From positions 96,908-160,907 of the forward strand of contig QCHY01000003.1 in assembly GCA_003216975.1 (NCBI GenBank): a stretch of 64,000 nt of DNA, in the 5' to 3' direction. Source of the DNA: Prochlorococcus sp. AG-402-I20 (GTDB lineage: Bacteria > Cyanobacteriota > Cyanobacteriia > PCC-6307 > Cyanobiaceae). The notes beneath the pieces are model-generated. The model had not been told where the DNA came from and made no database searches. It saw only the letters and a program-made list of their open reading frames with translations. Shown piece after piece: positions 56,004 through 63,713 of this stretch. The number at the start of each line of letters is the position of its first letter. Positions within the stretch are counted from its first letter, which is position 1. Both the position numbers and the translations under genes were made by a program.

Positions 56004-56762
56004 ATGAATAGGTTTCGGCGAAAACTTAATAACCAAATCACTAATCAGAGTGAAGGAAGCGGAACGTCGTTATTCAATAAGTTCAGTGGACTTGCTATCG
56101 CGATTTCAATTTTATTAGCGGTACTTGAGACTGAGAGTCATATTGAAATTCATTTTGGTGAGTTAATCCGAAAGATAGATTTGATAATTGGATCATTCTT
56201 TTGTATTGAGTATGTCTGTCGTTTATGGGTTTCTCCTCTGCAGCATCGTTATGGAAGAGGAATAAAGGGTGTTGTGAGATATATGTTTTCTCCTTTAGCA
56301 CTTATTGATGCAATAGCGATATTTCCAACATTCATAGGTGTTCTTGGTTCTCAGTTCTATATTTTGAGAGTTATTCGTCTGTTGAGAATTGCAAAAGTTG
56401 GACGTTCTAGAAGATTTCAGCAAAGTATTTCTCATTTTAACTTTGCAATAAGTTCTAAAAGGCAGGAATTGCAATTAGCAGCGATTTATACAGGACTCTT
56501 ATTGCTTGTTAGTAGCACTTTGATGTATTTGGTTGAATCTAATGTTCAACCTGAATTATTTGGTTCAATTCCTAGGTGTATTTGGTGGGCGATTAATACT
56601 GTCACAACAGTTGGATATGGAGATACGGTGCCAATTAGTTCTTTAGGAAAAATCTTTGCTTCGATCACTGCATTGCTTGGAATCGGTGTTATCGCAGTTC
56701 CAACTGGAATTATTGCTGCAGGATTTAGTGAATCTATTTCAAAGAGTAGGCAAAAATATTAG
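56004..56762 (+). CDS. Voltage-gated-type potassium channel
   Basis: Selectivity filter TVTTVGYGDTVP; S4-like ILRVIRLLRIAKVGRSRRFQ; multiple TM segments. Confidence 0.9.
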   Translation: MNRFRRKLNNQITNQSEGSGTSLFNKFSGLAIAISILLAVLETESHIEIHFGELIRKIDLIIGSFFCIEYVCRLWVSPLQHRYGRGIKGVVRYMFSPLALIDAIAIFPTFIGVLGSQFYILRVIRLLRIAKVGRSRRFQQSISHFNFAISSKRQELQLAAIYTGLLLLVSSTLMYLVESNVQPELFGSIPRCIWWAINTVTTVGYGDTVPISSLGKIFASITALLGIGVIAVPTGIIAAGFSESISKSRQKY

Positions 56763-56771
56763 GCATAGAAT

Positions 56772-57905
56772 TTAAATGAGGTCTTGGAATTTATTTAACT
56801 GAGATACAAAATTCTCTGCTAATTCTGCATTGCTAAACATATATTTTTCATAAATCCCTGTGTTGGACCTCAGTGTTATTTCTCCGTAACGCATAACAGG
56901 TATTTGTCTATTGTCTGAAAATCTTTTATCTCTACTACCATCTTTATTTGTTTTCTCCCATACCTCGCCTACTTGTTCAGAATCATTTGGAATTGATTCA
57001 GTCTCTAAGAAATTAGATACTTCAAAACTCGCTTCTACATTGGTTATTTCAAGAATTCCAAAATTTTCAGGATTGTTATACATAACAACAAAACCTGGAT
57101 ATAGATATATATCTGCTCCGTTTATATTTGAGAAACAGAGTGCATTATATGAAGATGTAATTCCTGGTAATTTATCTTGCCTTAAGGATGCTCTTTCTCT
57201 TTCAAGCGTGGAAGATGCTGCAGAACGAGTTCTCACTTGATCAACATCAGTCGCTGAAGTTATATCCCAAACATAGTTAGATTTGCCAAGTTCTTGGAAT
57301 GAAGGGATTAATTCTTCGAATGCATTTCTTGCTTCTTCCTCCATTTCTAATTCTAGTTCAACTTCAGATTGGTTAATTCCTTGTTTGACTTCTTCGGTTG
57401 CCTTCTGCATCGAAGCAAGATTGCTATTGAGTTTTCTTTTAATAAACGGGAGCAAATAATATAACAGTGTTAGTTGAGATATCAGTTTCAATAATTGAGT
57501 AGTGAATATTGACGTTTTAATTTCAGTTAAGTCTTTCTTTAATTGAATTTTCTGCTTATTCGCTGCAAGCACTGCTTCTTGTAGTGCCATAAGACCATCT
57601 GAAGTTATATCTAAAGGATCTTCACTGACAAATACCTCATCAGGTTGAGAAATTTGTTCTTCGTATTCCTGAGGATGAACACGTTTTTCTGATGGATTAT
57701 CGAGAATAGAATTTTTTCCGCCCCCTATTTTTCTTCTTGAATAAATACCTGTTCCAGGAATTCCAACGTTTGCATAGGTTCCTCCTTTGCCACCAAGAGT
57801 GATAGAAGCACCTCTAACTCCAATGGATGCGGTAACACCGCTTTTGCTTAGATTGAGTCGAACACCTGGAATAACTCTTATTCGTCTTCTAAATAACCAA
57901 GACAA
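56772..57905 (-). CDS. DUF4236 domain-containing protein
   Basis: N-terminus MSWLFRRRIRVIPGVRLNLSKSGVTASIGVRGASITLGGKGGTYANVGIPGTGIYSRRKIG matches the DUF4236 signature, followed by coiled-coil and C-terminal regions. Confidence 0.85.
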   Translation of the reverse strand: MSWLFRRRIRVIPGVRLNLSKSGVTASIGVRGASITLGGKGGTYANVGIPGTGIYSRRKIGGGKNSILDNPSEKRVHPQEYEEQISQPDEVFVSEDPLDITSDGLMALQEAVLAANKQKIQLKKDLTEIKTSIFTTQLLKLISQLTLLYYLLPFIKRKLNSNLASMQKATEEVKQGINQSEVELELEMEEEARNAFEELIPSFQELGKSNYVWDITSATDVDQVRTRSAASSTLERERASLRQDKLPGITSSYNALCFSNINGADIYLYPGFVVMYNNPENFGILEITNVEASFEVSNFLETESIPNDSEQVGEVWEKTNKDGSRDKRFSDNRQIPVMRYGEITLRSNTGIYEKYMFSNAELAENFVSQLNKFQDLI

Positions 57906-58103
57906 TGTTTAATATGCATTTTATGCACCTTAAAGAGATCCTCTGATCAGGGGATCAAAAATAAAGCGATCACATAGAAACTTGTAACAGGAAAGTATCT
58001 ATTGAACTTTTTGAAACAAATGGTTTCATCTCTTTTTTGATACATTCTTCGAGCAAGAAGTCCTATAAGAACTAGCATTTATATATTAGTTACCAATAAA
58101 TGC

Positions 58104-58343
58104 ATGAATGGTTTTCTTGCTGCAGCAACAATTGCAAATCCTGTAATTGCTTCAGTACTTACTATTTTGTTTTATCTAGAGCGAAAAAAATTAGATGAAC
58201 GATCAAAGCAACTTCAAAATTCTATTACTACTTGCTCTGAATCTGTAGCAACAGAAGTACAGACTTTATCCACTCAAATTAATGCCAATACTCAATCTTT
58301 AAATGAAGTTAAAGACACACTTAAAGAGGTTGTAAATATTTAA
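58104..58343 (+). CDS. Small TM plus coiled-coil hypothetical protein, first gene of helicase operon
   Basis: 79 aa: hydrophobic N-terminus (AAATIANPVIASVLTILFYL) followed by a predicted coiled coil. Stop is 4 nt before the next start. Confidence 0.6.
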   Translation: MNGFLAAATIANPVIASVLTILFYLERKKLDERSKQLQNSITTCSESVATEVQTLSTQINANTQSLNEVKDTLKEVVNI

Positions 58344-58347
58344 AGAT

Positions 58348-59112
58348 ATGCAAGAGGATTTAAGTACAAGATATCTTCTCTACTTACGTGATATGAGTAG
58401 GCAAATTATTTTTAGTACATCTAGTGGTGCCGGTAATTATTCACAAGTACTTATACAAGGAAGGAAAAAAAATAAGGATGAGAGGTTTTCAAGGATTACT
58501 GACTATTCACTTTCAAAGATCGAATTAAAAGGTTCCGAAGCATATAGAGCAGATATTAATCTTGCTGCTAAAGGATTTGGATTATTTTGTGCCTTAGGAA
58601 TCCTGTGTGGAACTTATATTCCAAAGAATAAGAAAAATAGTTTGAGACTTTTAGCAGCACCAATTATTTATGGCAGATTGCTGTTTGAGGAAGAAGGTGA
58701 TTGCGATATTAGTGAGTGGATAGTTAACTATGATCTTGCTACTTGTCTGTATTCTGAACAAACAGATGAATCAGAGGAGATGGACTATCTCTTCAATGAT
58801 GAAAAAGTTTCAGGGTCAAACACGATCCGAGAAATTGAATCGTTTCTGGAACACAAATCTAAAAATGATTTACAAAATATTCTCAAACAAGGCGATATAT
58901 TTGTAGACGATTTTTCAAAAGTTGCTGAGATACCATTTGTTGTTTGCAAGACACCACTTGAGGCAGCACAATCTGCAATTGAGGCAAGAGATAATGGTCA
59001 AAAAATGCTTTATTATTGTCCAGGTGATTGGGTCTTTAATGCACCTGTTCCTGATGGATTGAATACTTATACAGCATTAGATGAGATTGCTAAAGAATTA
59101 CAGGAGGTATAA
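58348..59112 (+). CDS. Helicase-associated hypothetical protein (possible detached N-terminal region of the helicase)
   Basis: 254 aa ORF in the same frame as the downstream helicase, separated by TAA-CTA-ATG. Codirectional. Confidence 0.75.
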   Translation: MQEDLSTRYLLYLRDMSRQIIFSTSSGAGNYSQVLIQGRKKNKDERFSRITDYSLSKIELKGSEAYRADINLAAKGFGLFCALGILCGTYIPKNKKNSLRLLAAPIIYGRLLFEEEGDCDISEWIVNYDLATCLYSEQTDESEEMDYLFNDEKVSGSNTIREIESFLEHKSKNDLQNILKQGDIFVDDFSKVAEIPFVVCKTPLEAAQSAIEARDNGQKMLYYCPGDWVFNAPVPDGLNTYTALDEIAKELQEV

Positions 59113-59115
59113 CTA

Positions 59116-61659
59116 ATGTCAACACTTAATAGGTTACTAGAATCTGTTTTTGAAGGTAGAAGATTTGAACATAAACATACACCTTTATCAAATGATGATA
59201 TTGAAAAGGCAATTAAAGAAATACCATTTACGTTGTCTGCTGCCCAGAAGAGTAGTGTTTTTCAGGCATTAAATAATGATATTACTTATATACAAGGACC
59301 ACCAGGGACAGGTAAGTCTTATACGATTTCAGCACTCGCAATACTTGCTTCTAAATTAGGTTTGAAGACATTAGTCGCTTCGCAAAAAAAACCTGCTGTA
59401 GAGATTGTTTATTCCAAAGTTTCTGAACTTATAGGAGAAGAAGGTTGTCTATTCCTGTCTGATAACCCAGAAAGAAAAGAATCTACAAAAGATCTCCTTC
59501 AATCAATTTTAAGTTGGACTACTAGTAGTCAACTCACAAGAAATAAACAAATCTATCGCCAACAAGATACTGAAGTTCAAGACTTAATAAAAGAGAGAGA
59601 TCGTTATGCTGAAAGGATTAAAGACTATCAACAAGACATTAAACAGTTTTTTGAATCTAATGAGACAATTCAGAGATTGCAAAAGAATTTATTAGATACT
59701 TTGGGTTTACCAGAACAGGTCTTACGTAAAGTAAAAAGGTTAGAAAATAATGAGATTAGGGATAAATTAATTGAGTACATTGATGAATGTAGACGTCTAC
59801 GTAAAAAGTCATTTGATAATGATGGAAGACTAGGTTTTGCAAATAAGATGAGATTGAATTTATTAGTAACGACAATTCTAAAAAATTTAGAACTTGATAT
59901 TGATGTATATAAAAAGTATCAAGAAGAAATTTTAGAGCAAATTGTCCGATATTCAAGAGAAGCAAGAAAAAGTATTAGCAGGCAAAATCTAATTAGGAAT
60001 CATCCGATTGATAGTTTACGTGTTTCTTTAAATGACATTACTAATCAGTTATACCCCCAATCAAATACATCAACTAGTTTGTTATCAAAGAGACTTAAGT
60101 TAAAGACAAAAATCAAGATAGAGGAACTTTTAGAAGATCGTTCATATGTAAATACTTTGAGCGATTTTAAAAGGAGATTGCATTGGAGGACTGCAAGGAA
60201 AGTAAAGGAATGGAATAGAAAAATTAATTTTGAGAAATTATTTGAGATCTTTCCCATCGTGCTTGGTGAGATAAGAACACTTCACCCTTTCTTACCTTTT
60301 AAAGAAGAACTCTTTGATCTAGTGATTGTTGATGAAGCATCACAAGTCAATTTGGCAGAGATTATTCCGATTCTTTTTCGTGCAAAGCGTTTTTGTATTG
60401 TTGGTGATCATAAGCAACTTGGTATAAAAGCAGGAGGGGTGATTTTTTTGAATAAAGTTCTAGAAAGACTTGTTTGGCAGAAAAGATTTGATGATTTACA
60501 TAAAATTAATTTGTCTCCTACCGCTGCTAAAGAAAGAGATCTTCTCGTCTCAACCTCATCAATATTGGATCTGATTAGAAATGAAAATAACGATATAACC
60601 TCAGTACCTGTTGTTTTAAATGAGCATTTTCGTTCAATGCCTATGCTCGCAGAATTTACTAATAATGAATTTTATAAATCAGGTAGTGAGCATAGCGGTT
60701 TGAAAATCATGACTGCTTTACCTCAAAATAAATGTCTAAATTCATTCATGGATATCCCAGTCAAAACGAAAAGAGAGAATACAGAAAATGTGAACACTGG
60801 TGAAGTGAAGAAAGTCGTTTCTTTAATTAAGTCCATAGCAGCACAAAAACCGATTGCAGAAACTAAAGAACTTTTCTCTCTTCCTCCTCTGACAGGAAAA
60901 GTAATAACAGTAGGGGTTGTCTCTTTTATGCGTGATCAAGTTAAAAAGATTGATGAGGAAATCTCATCAACGATTTCTTCTGATCAGTTAGAGAAAATTG
61001 ATTTTATGGTTGGAACGCCAGAAGACTTTCAAGGAAATGAAAGAGATGTAATGGTCATTGCACCTGGTGTAGATGAGGATTGCTCTCGGTCCAGAGCATT
61101 TATGGAGAATGAAAATAGATTTAATGTTGCCAGTAGCAGAGCAAAGTTCTACACATACTTTGTTCATGGCGAATTACCCTCAAATATGATGAGGATGAAA
61201 GGAATGTTGAGTCATATGGGGATCGAGAATGAAGAGACAAGCGGACAAGTTGAATTCACTCCTATAGGTTGGGACTTCTCTAGATCAGATTGCGATTCAG
61301 ATTTTGAACATCTTGTTGCCGATAATATTGAGGACTTCATTGAAAACGAGGCACCTAACAAATTGATGCTTTTTAATCAAGTGAATTCATGTGGTTATTT
61401 TCTCGACTTCGTTGTTTATGACAAACAAACTAAAAAGTCACTAGCAATTGAGGTGGATGGCAAGCATCATTTTTTCTCTGATGGCAGTACTCATACAGAT
61501 GAACACTTAGAGCGAATAATGACTCTTAGACGTGCAGGATGGGATACACATCATCTTGATTATTGGAATTGGTTCCAAGACGGATGGATAGAAAAAGATT
61601 CACCTGCTGTCGAAGGACTAAAAGAAAAACTTAGAACATATTTTCTATATCCTCGCTAA
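59116..61659 (+). CDS. SF1 (UPF1/DNA2-like) helicase with C-terminal PD-(D/E)XK/Vsr-like nuclease domain
   Basis: Walker A GPPGTGKS; motif II VIVDEAS; GDHKQL; NEHFRSMP; GTPEDFQGNERDVMVI; NVASSRAK; C-terminal FLDFVVYDKQTKKSLAIEVDGKHHF...HLERIMTLRRAGWDTHHLDYWNW nuclease-like block. AGGAGG 8 nt upstream of ATG. Confidence 0.9.
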   Translation: MSTLNRLLESVFEGRRFEHKHTPLSNDDIEKAIKEIPFTLSAAQKSSVFQALNNDITYIQGPPGTGKSYTISALAILASKLGLKTLVASQKKPAVEIVYSKVSELIGEEGCLFLSDNPERKESTKDLLQSILSWTTSSQLTRNKQIYRQQDTEVQDLIKERDRYAERIKDYQQDIKQFFESNETIQRLQKNLLDTLGLPEQVLRKVKRLENNEIRDKLIEYIDECRRLRKKSFDNDGRLGFANKMRLNLLVTTILKNLELDIDVYKKYQEEILEQIVRYSREARKSISRQNLIRNHPIDSLRVSLNDITNQLYPQSNTSTSLLSKRLKLKTKIKIEELLEDRSYVNTLSDFKRRLHWRTARKVKEWNRKINFEKLFEIFPIVLGEIRTLHPFLPFKEELFDLVIVDEASQVNLAEIIPILFRAKRFCIVGDHKQLGIKAGGVIFLNKVLERLVWQKRFDDLHKINLSPTAAKERDLLVSTSSILDLIRNENNDITSVPVVLNEHFRSMPMLAEFTNNEFYKSGSEHSGLKIMTALPQNKCLNSFMDIPVKTKRENTENVNTGEVKKVVSLIKSIAAQKPIAETKELFSLPPLTGKVITVGVVSFMRDQVKKIDEEISSTISSDQLEKIDFMVGTPEDFQGNERDVMVIAPGVDEDCSRSRAFMENENRFNVASSRAKFYTYFVHGELPSNMMRMKGMLSHMGIENEETSGQVEFTPIGWDFSRSDCDSDFEHLVADNIEDFIENEAPNKLMLFNQVNSCGYFLDFVVYDKQTKKSLAIEVDGKHHFFSDGSTHTDEHLERIMTLRRAGWDTHHLDYWNWFQDGWIEKDSPAVEGLKEKLRTYFLYPR

Positions 61660-61684
61660 TTCAAAAAAATCGTTTTTTTTAAAT

Positions 61685-61704
61685 GTTCCCCGTATGTTCC
61701 CCGT
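61685..61704. repeat. Right-end paired iteron: two GTTCCCCGT copies
   Basis: 61685-61693 and 61696-61704, 11-bp period, same motif and spacing as the left-end pairs. Confidence 0.95.
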
Positions 61705-61763
61705 GCTATATTACATTTAAGAAACCCAGTCACTCACTACGTTTTTGCCCCCTATTTTCCACA

Positions 61764-61784
61764 GGAACTATTGAGTGGGAGTAG
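61764..61784 (+). pseudogene. Displaced guaA 3' end remnant (GTIEWE-stop)
   Basis: gga act att gag tgg gag tag encodes the same six terminal residues and stop as guaA, with four third-position differences. Confidence 0.8.
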
Positions 61785-61823
61785 CGGAAACGTCTACTTT
61801 CCAGTGATAACTTGATTTATATG

Positions 61824-61893
61824 GTTTCACGTGAGAAGAATGACGTTGATATGACTAGGGTTTTGATGGGTTGGTTTCACGTAGGTTTCACGT
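61824..61893. repeat. Diverged iteron module: three GTTTCACGT copies
   Basis: 61824-61832, 61874-61882 and 61885-61893; the last two have an 11-bp period. Arrangement is collinear with the left-end module of element 1. Confidence 0.92.
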
Positions 61894-61916
61894 GGCACAC
61901 TTTTACCGTCTCCATG

Positions 61917-61997
61917 GAGAAATCGTAAAAAGTCGTTTTTCTCTACACTCGTGGTTTTTTGATGGACCAGTTTCCAACAATCTTTTTACGATTTCTC
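61917..61997. repeat. 16-bp perfect inverted repeat GAGAAATCGTAAAAAG / CTTTTTACGATTTCTC
   Basis: Arms 61917-61932 and 61982-61997, 49-nt spacer. Confidence 0.93.
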
Positions 61998-62020
61998 TAC
62001 GCAATGAGAAATTCTTCGTA

Positions 62021-62320
62021 TCAAAAAAGTTCATTTTTTTCTATTACTAAATCGACTAATTGTTTTTTATTGAGTTTGGAAATTTTGTCTATGCCAACCA
62101 GCAGTGCCCTCAATTCGCTATTGGTCTTTTGCATCAGTACCGATTTCTGATCAACAAATATTCCTTTCTTTAGGATGGAAAGAAGAGTTGAGAAGGCATC
62201 AAAAATTGCCATTGAAGCGATGATGCAAAACATCATCACAGAATCAGCAGTGGTAGTTAAATTCATTGGTTTTGAGGAAATAATTTTTGGTTTGTTAGGC
62301 AACTTCTGGACTCCATCCAT
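62021..62320 (-). CDS. Hypothetical protein
   Basis: 99 aa ORF with a hydrophobic middle and a C-terminal KLNKKQLVDLVIEK helix. No clear SD; overlaps the upstream ORF. Confidence 0.4.
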   Translation of the reverse strand: MDGVQKLPNKPKIISSKPMNLTTTADSVMMFCIIASMAIFDAFSTLLSILKKGIFVDQKSVLMQKTNSELRALLVGIDKISKLNKKQLVDLVIEKNELF

Positions 62321-62579
62321 TTTGTAAGACCCTCTTCTTTTGCCAGTTCAGGCAATGCTTTGTGAGATGTTCACCTTGAGGGATAAGACGTTGGTGAAGT
62401 GGATAAGTCAAAAGCGTGACGCATGACTTATCGCACGTGTAAGTGAAGTGATCACACGTAAGACAAACAGAACTTCCTCTGGACTTCACCATTTCCAGAC
62501 CAGTGAAATAACTCCACTCTTCTGGATTCTCTAGTGCTTCAACTGGAGCAACAACTTTTGGTGTTTTAATTCGACCCAT
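62295..62579 (-). CDS. Small Cys-rich (possible zinc-binding) protein
   Basis: MGRIKTP start preceded by AAGGAG; CLTCDHFTYTCDKSC...LIPQGEHLTKHC pattern. Confidence 0.6.
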   Translation of the reverse strand: MGRIKTPKVVAPVEALENPEEWSYFTGLEMVKSRGSSVCLTCDHFTYTCDKSCVTLLTYPLHQRLIPQGEHLTKHCLNWQKKRVLQNGWSPEVA

Positions 62580-62604
62580 CTTGGTTCTCCTTGTGAGAAG
62601 AGGC

Positions 62605-62638
62605 AAAAAAAGCACGATGCTTACTTCGTGCTTTTTTT
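62605..62638. terminator. Bidirectional-type hairpin terminator
   Basis: AAAAAAAGCACGA ... TCGTGCTTTTTT, 12-bp stem (62606-62617 / 62626-62637) flanked by A and T tracts. Confidence 0.8.
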
Positions 62639-62721
62639 GGCGGTTTAGTGATGGGGATAATGCTAATACAAATGTACTATATTTGTCTATTAGGTCAAGT
62701 TACTTATTTTTTCCATTAAAG

Positions 62722-62750
62722 AAGGGAGCGAGACTTTGGTCGCTCCCTTT
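62722..62750 (+). terminator. Rho-independent-type hairpin
   Basis: AAGGGAGCGA 62722-62731 / TCGCTCCCTT 62740-62749, 8-nt loop. Confidence 0.7.
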
Positions 62751-62818
62751 GAGTCAAGCACTCAACTGACTGAACTAAATTTCCATCCTTTATTTAACTT
62801 TGACCCACAGAAGGTGCT

Positions 62819-63067
62819 GTGACTCCTAATTCATTAATAACAAATCCAGATCAGGTGAACATGAGAAAAAACTCCTGTTTAACCAACCACCCAATAATCT
62901 TTGTGTTTTCTGAGAATGAGTTTGAGAAGATCGAGAATCATCCTTTGTACCTCAATATTTCAACTGAAAGTAATAAGGAACAAGGTGTGGAAGTGTTCCA
63001 AGTGAGATTAAAAGGACAGAAAACCAAAGAAAGATCGATGAAAGAGTATTCGACCCATTGGATCTGA
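62819..63067 (+). CDS. Hypothetical protein
   Basis: 82 aa ORF from GTG, internal ATG at 62861. No recognised family. Confidence 0.35.
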   Translation: MTPNSLITNPDQVNMRKNSCLTNHPIIFVFSENEFEKIENHPLYLNISTESNKEQGVEVFQVRLKGQKTKERSMKEYSTHWI

Positions 63068-63115
63068 AACTACGTGTTGCTTGCATAATTAGATCTGTTG
63101 TTAGTTCAATGTTTT

Positions 63116-63301
63116 TTAGTAGTCCATTGAGCAGTTGCCAAACTGCAAACATTCATTCTCGTAATCGACCTCATCAAAATCAGTTTCATAATTCGAAACC
63201 AGATCGCACCAATCGTTCCCTTGCATAGGAACTCCACAAGATTTCGAGAATGTTTCCTTTACGTCTTCGATTGCATGTTTAAAAGGATTGCCGCATGACA
63301 T
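63116..63301 (-). CDS. Small acidic Cys-containing hypothetical protein
   Basis: 61 aa ORF with a strong SD (AGGAGGTCAAACC-ATG on the minus strand). Confidence 0.55.
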   Translation of the reverse strand: MSCGNPFKHAIEDVKETFSKSCGVPMQGNDWCDLVSNYETDFDEVDYENECLQFGNCSMDY

Positions 63302-63322
63302 GGTTTGACCTCCTAATAGTGC

Positions 63323-63595
63323 CTTGATTTATATCTACTCCTCCTAATCCAAAAAATCTATAGGACAAAAACCCTAAAGTATTAACTCTGATTACCGCAC
63401 AAAGAAAGACCCCTGAAACTAATCAGGGGTTTGGGTTGTTCCGACCATTGCAGAGACCGCACGAAAGGTGACTCTGTTCACATCAGGAGGTGTTAGATGC
63501 CTCCTTAGAGTCAATGCATATTTTCCCTTTTTAATATCTTCGAGAGTGCGATGACTCTTGATTTATCTCTACTCCAACTAATAAAAAATATCTAT
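63323..63595. repeat. Diverged direct repeat (33/39 identical)
   Basis: CTTGATTTATATCTACTCCTCCTAATCCAAAAAATCTAT at 63323-63361 versus CTTGATTTATCTCTACTCCAACTAATAAAAAATATCTAT at 63557-63595. Confidence 0.85.
63409..63430 (+). terminator. Hairpin followed by T-rich stretch
   Basis: ACCCCTGA 63409-63416 / TCAGGGGT 63423-63430. Confidence 0.6.
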
Positions 63596-63713
63596 GCAGA
63601 GAACCCAAATATAGAAATACTTTGGTGTTCTTACCCATAGCAATTTCCATTCAGTAGTAGTAAAACAGTCTCAGGAGTCAACGCACTTCCTTAGGTCTGG
63701 AGTGATGGACCCA

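Larger units (their letters stand above)
55208..61784. mobile_element. Candidate integrative island inserted at the guaA 3' end (element 1)
   Basis: guaA terminal codons ggc acc att gaa tgg gaa tag (55208-55228) recur as gga act att gag tgg gag tag (61764-61784). Paired GTTCCCCGT motifs lie inside both ends (55268-55347 and 61685-61704). Accessory gene content. Confidence 0.75.

Noticed and set aside
61959-62150. 63-aa plus-strand ORF in the second module
   Set aside because: Overlaps the inverted repeat and is antisense to 62021-62320; no supporting signal.
62581-62769. 62-aa plus-strand ORF
   Set aside because: Runs straight through two terminator hairpins; composition looks non-coding.
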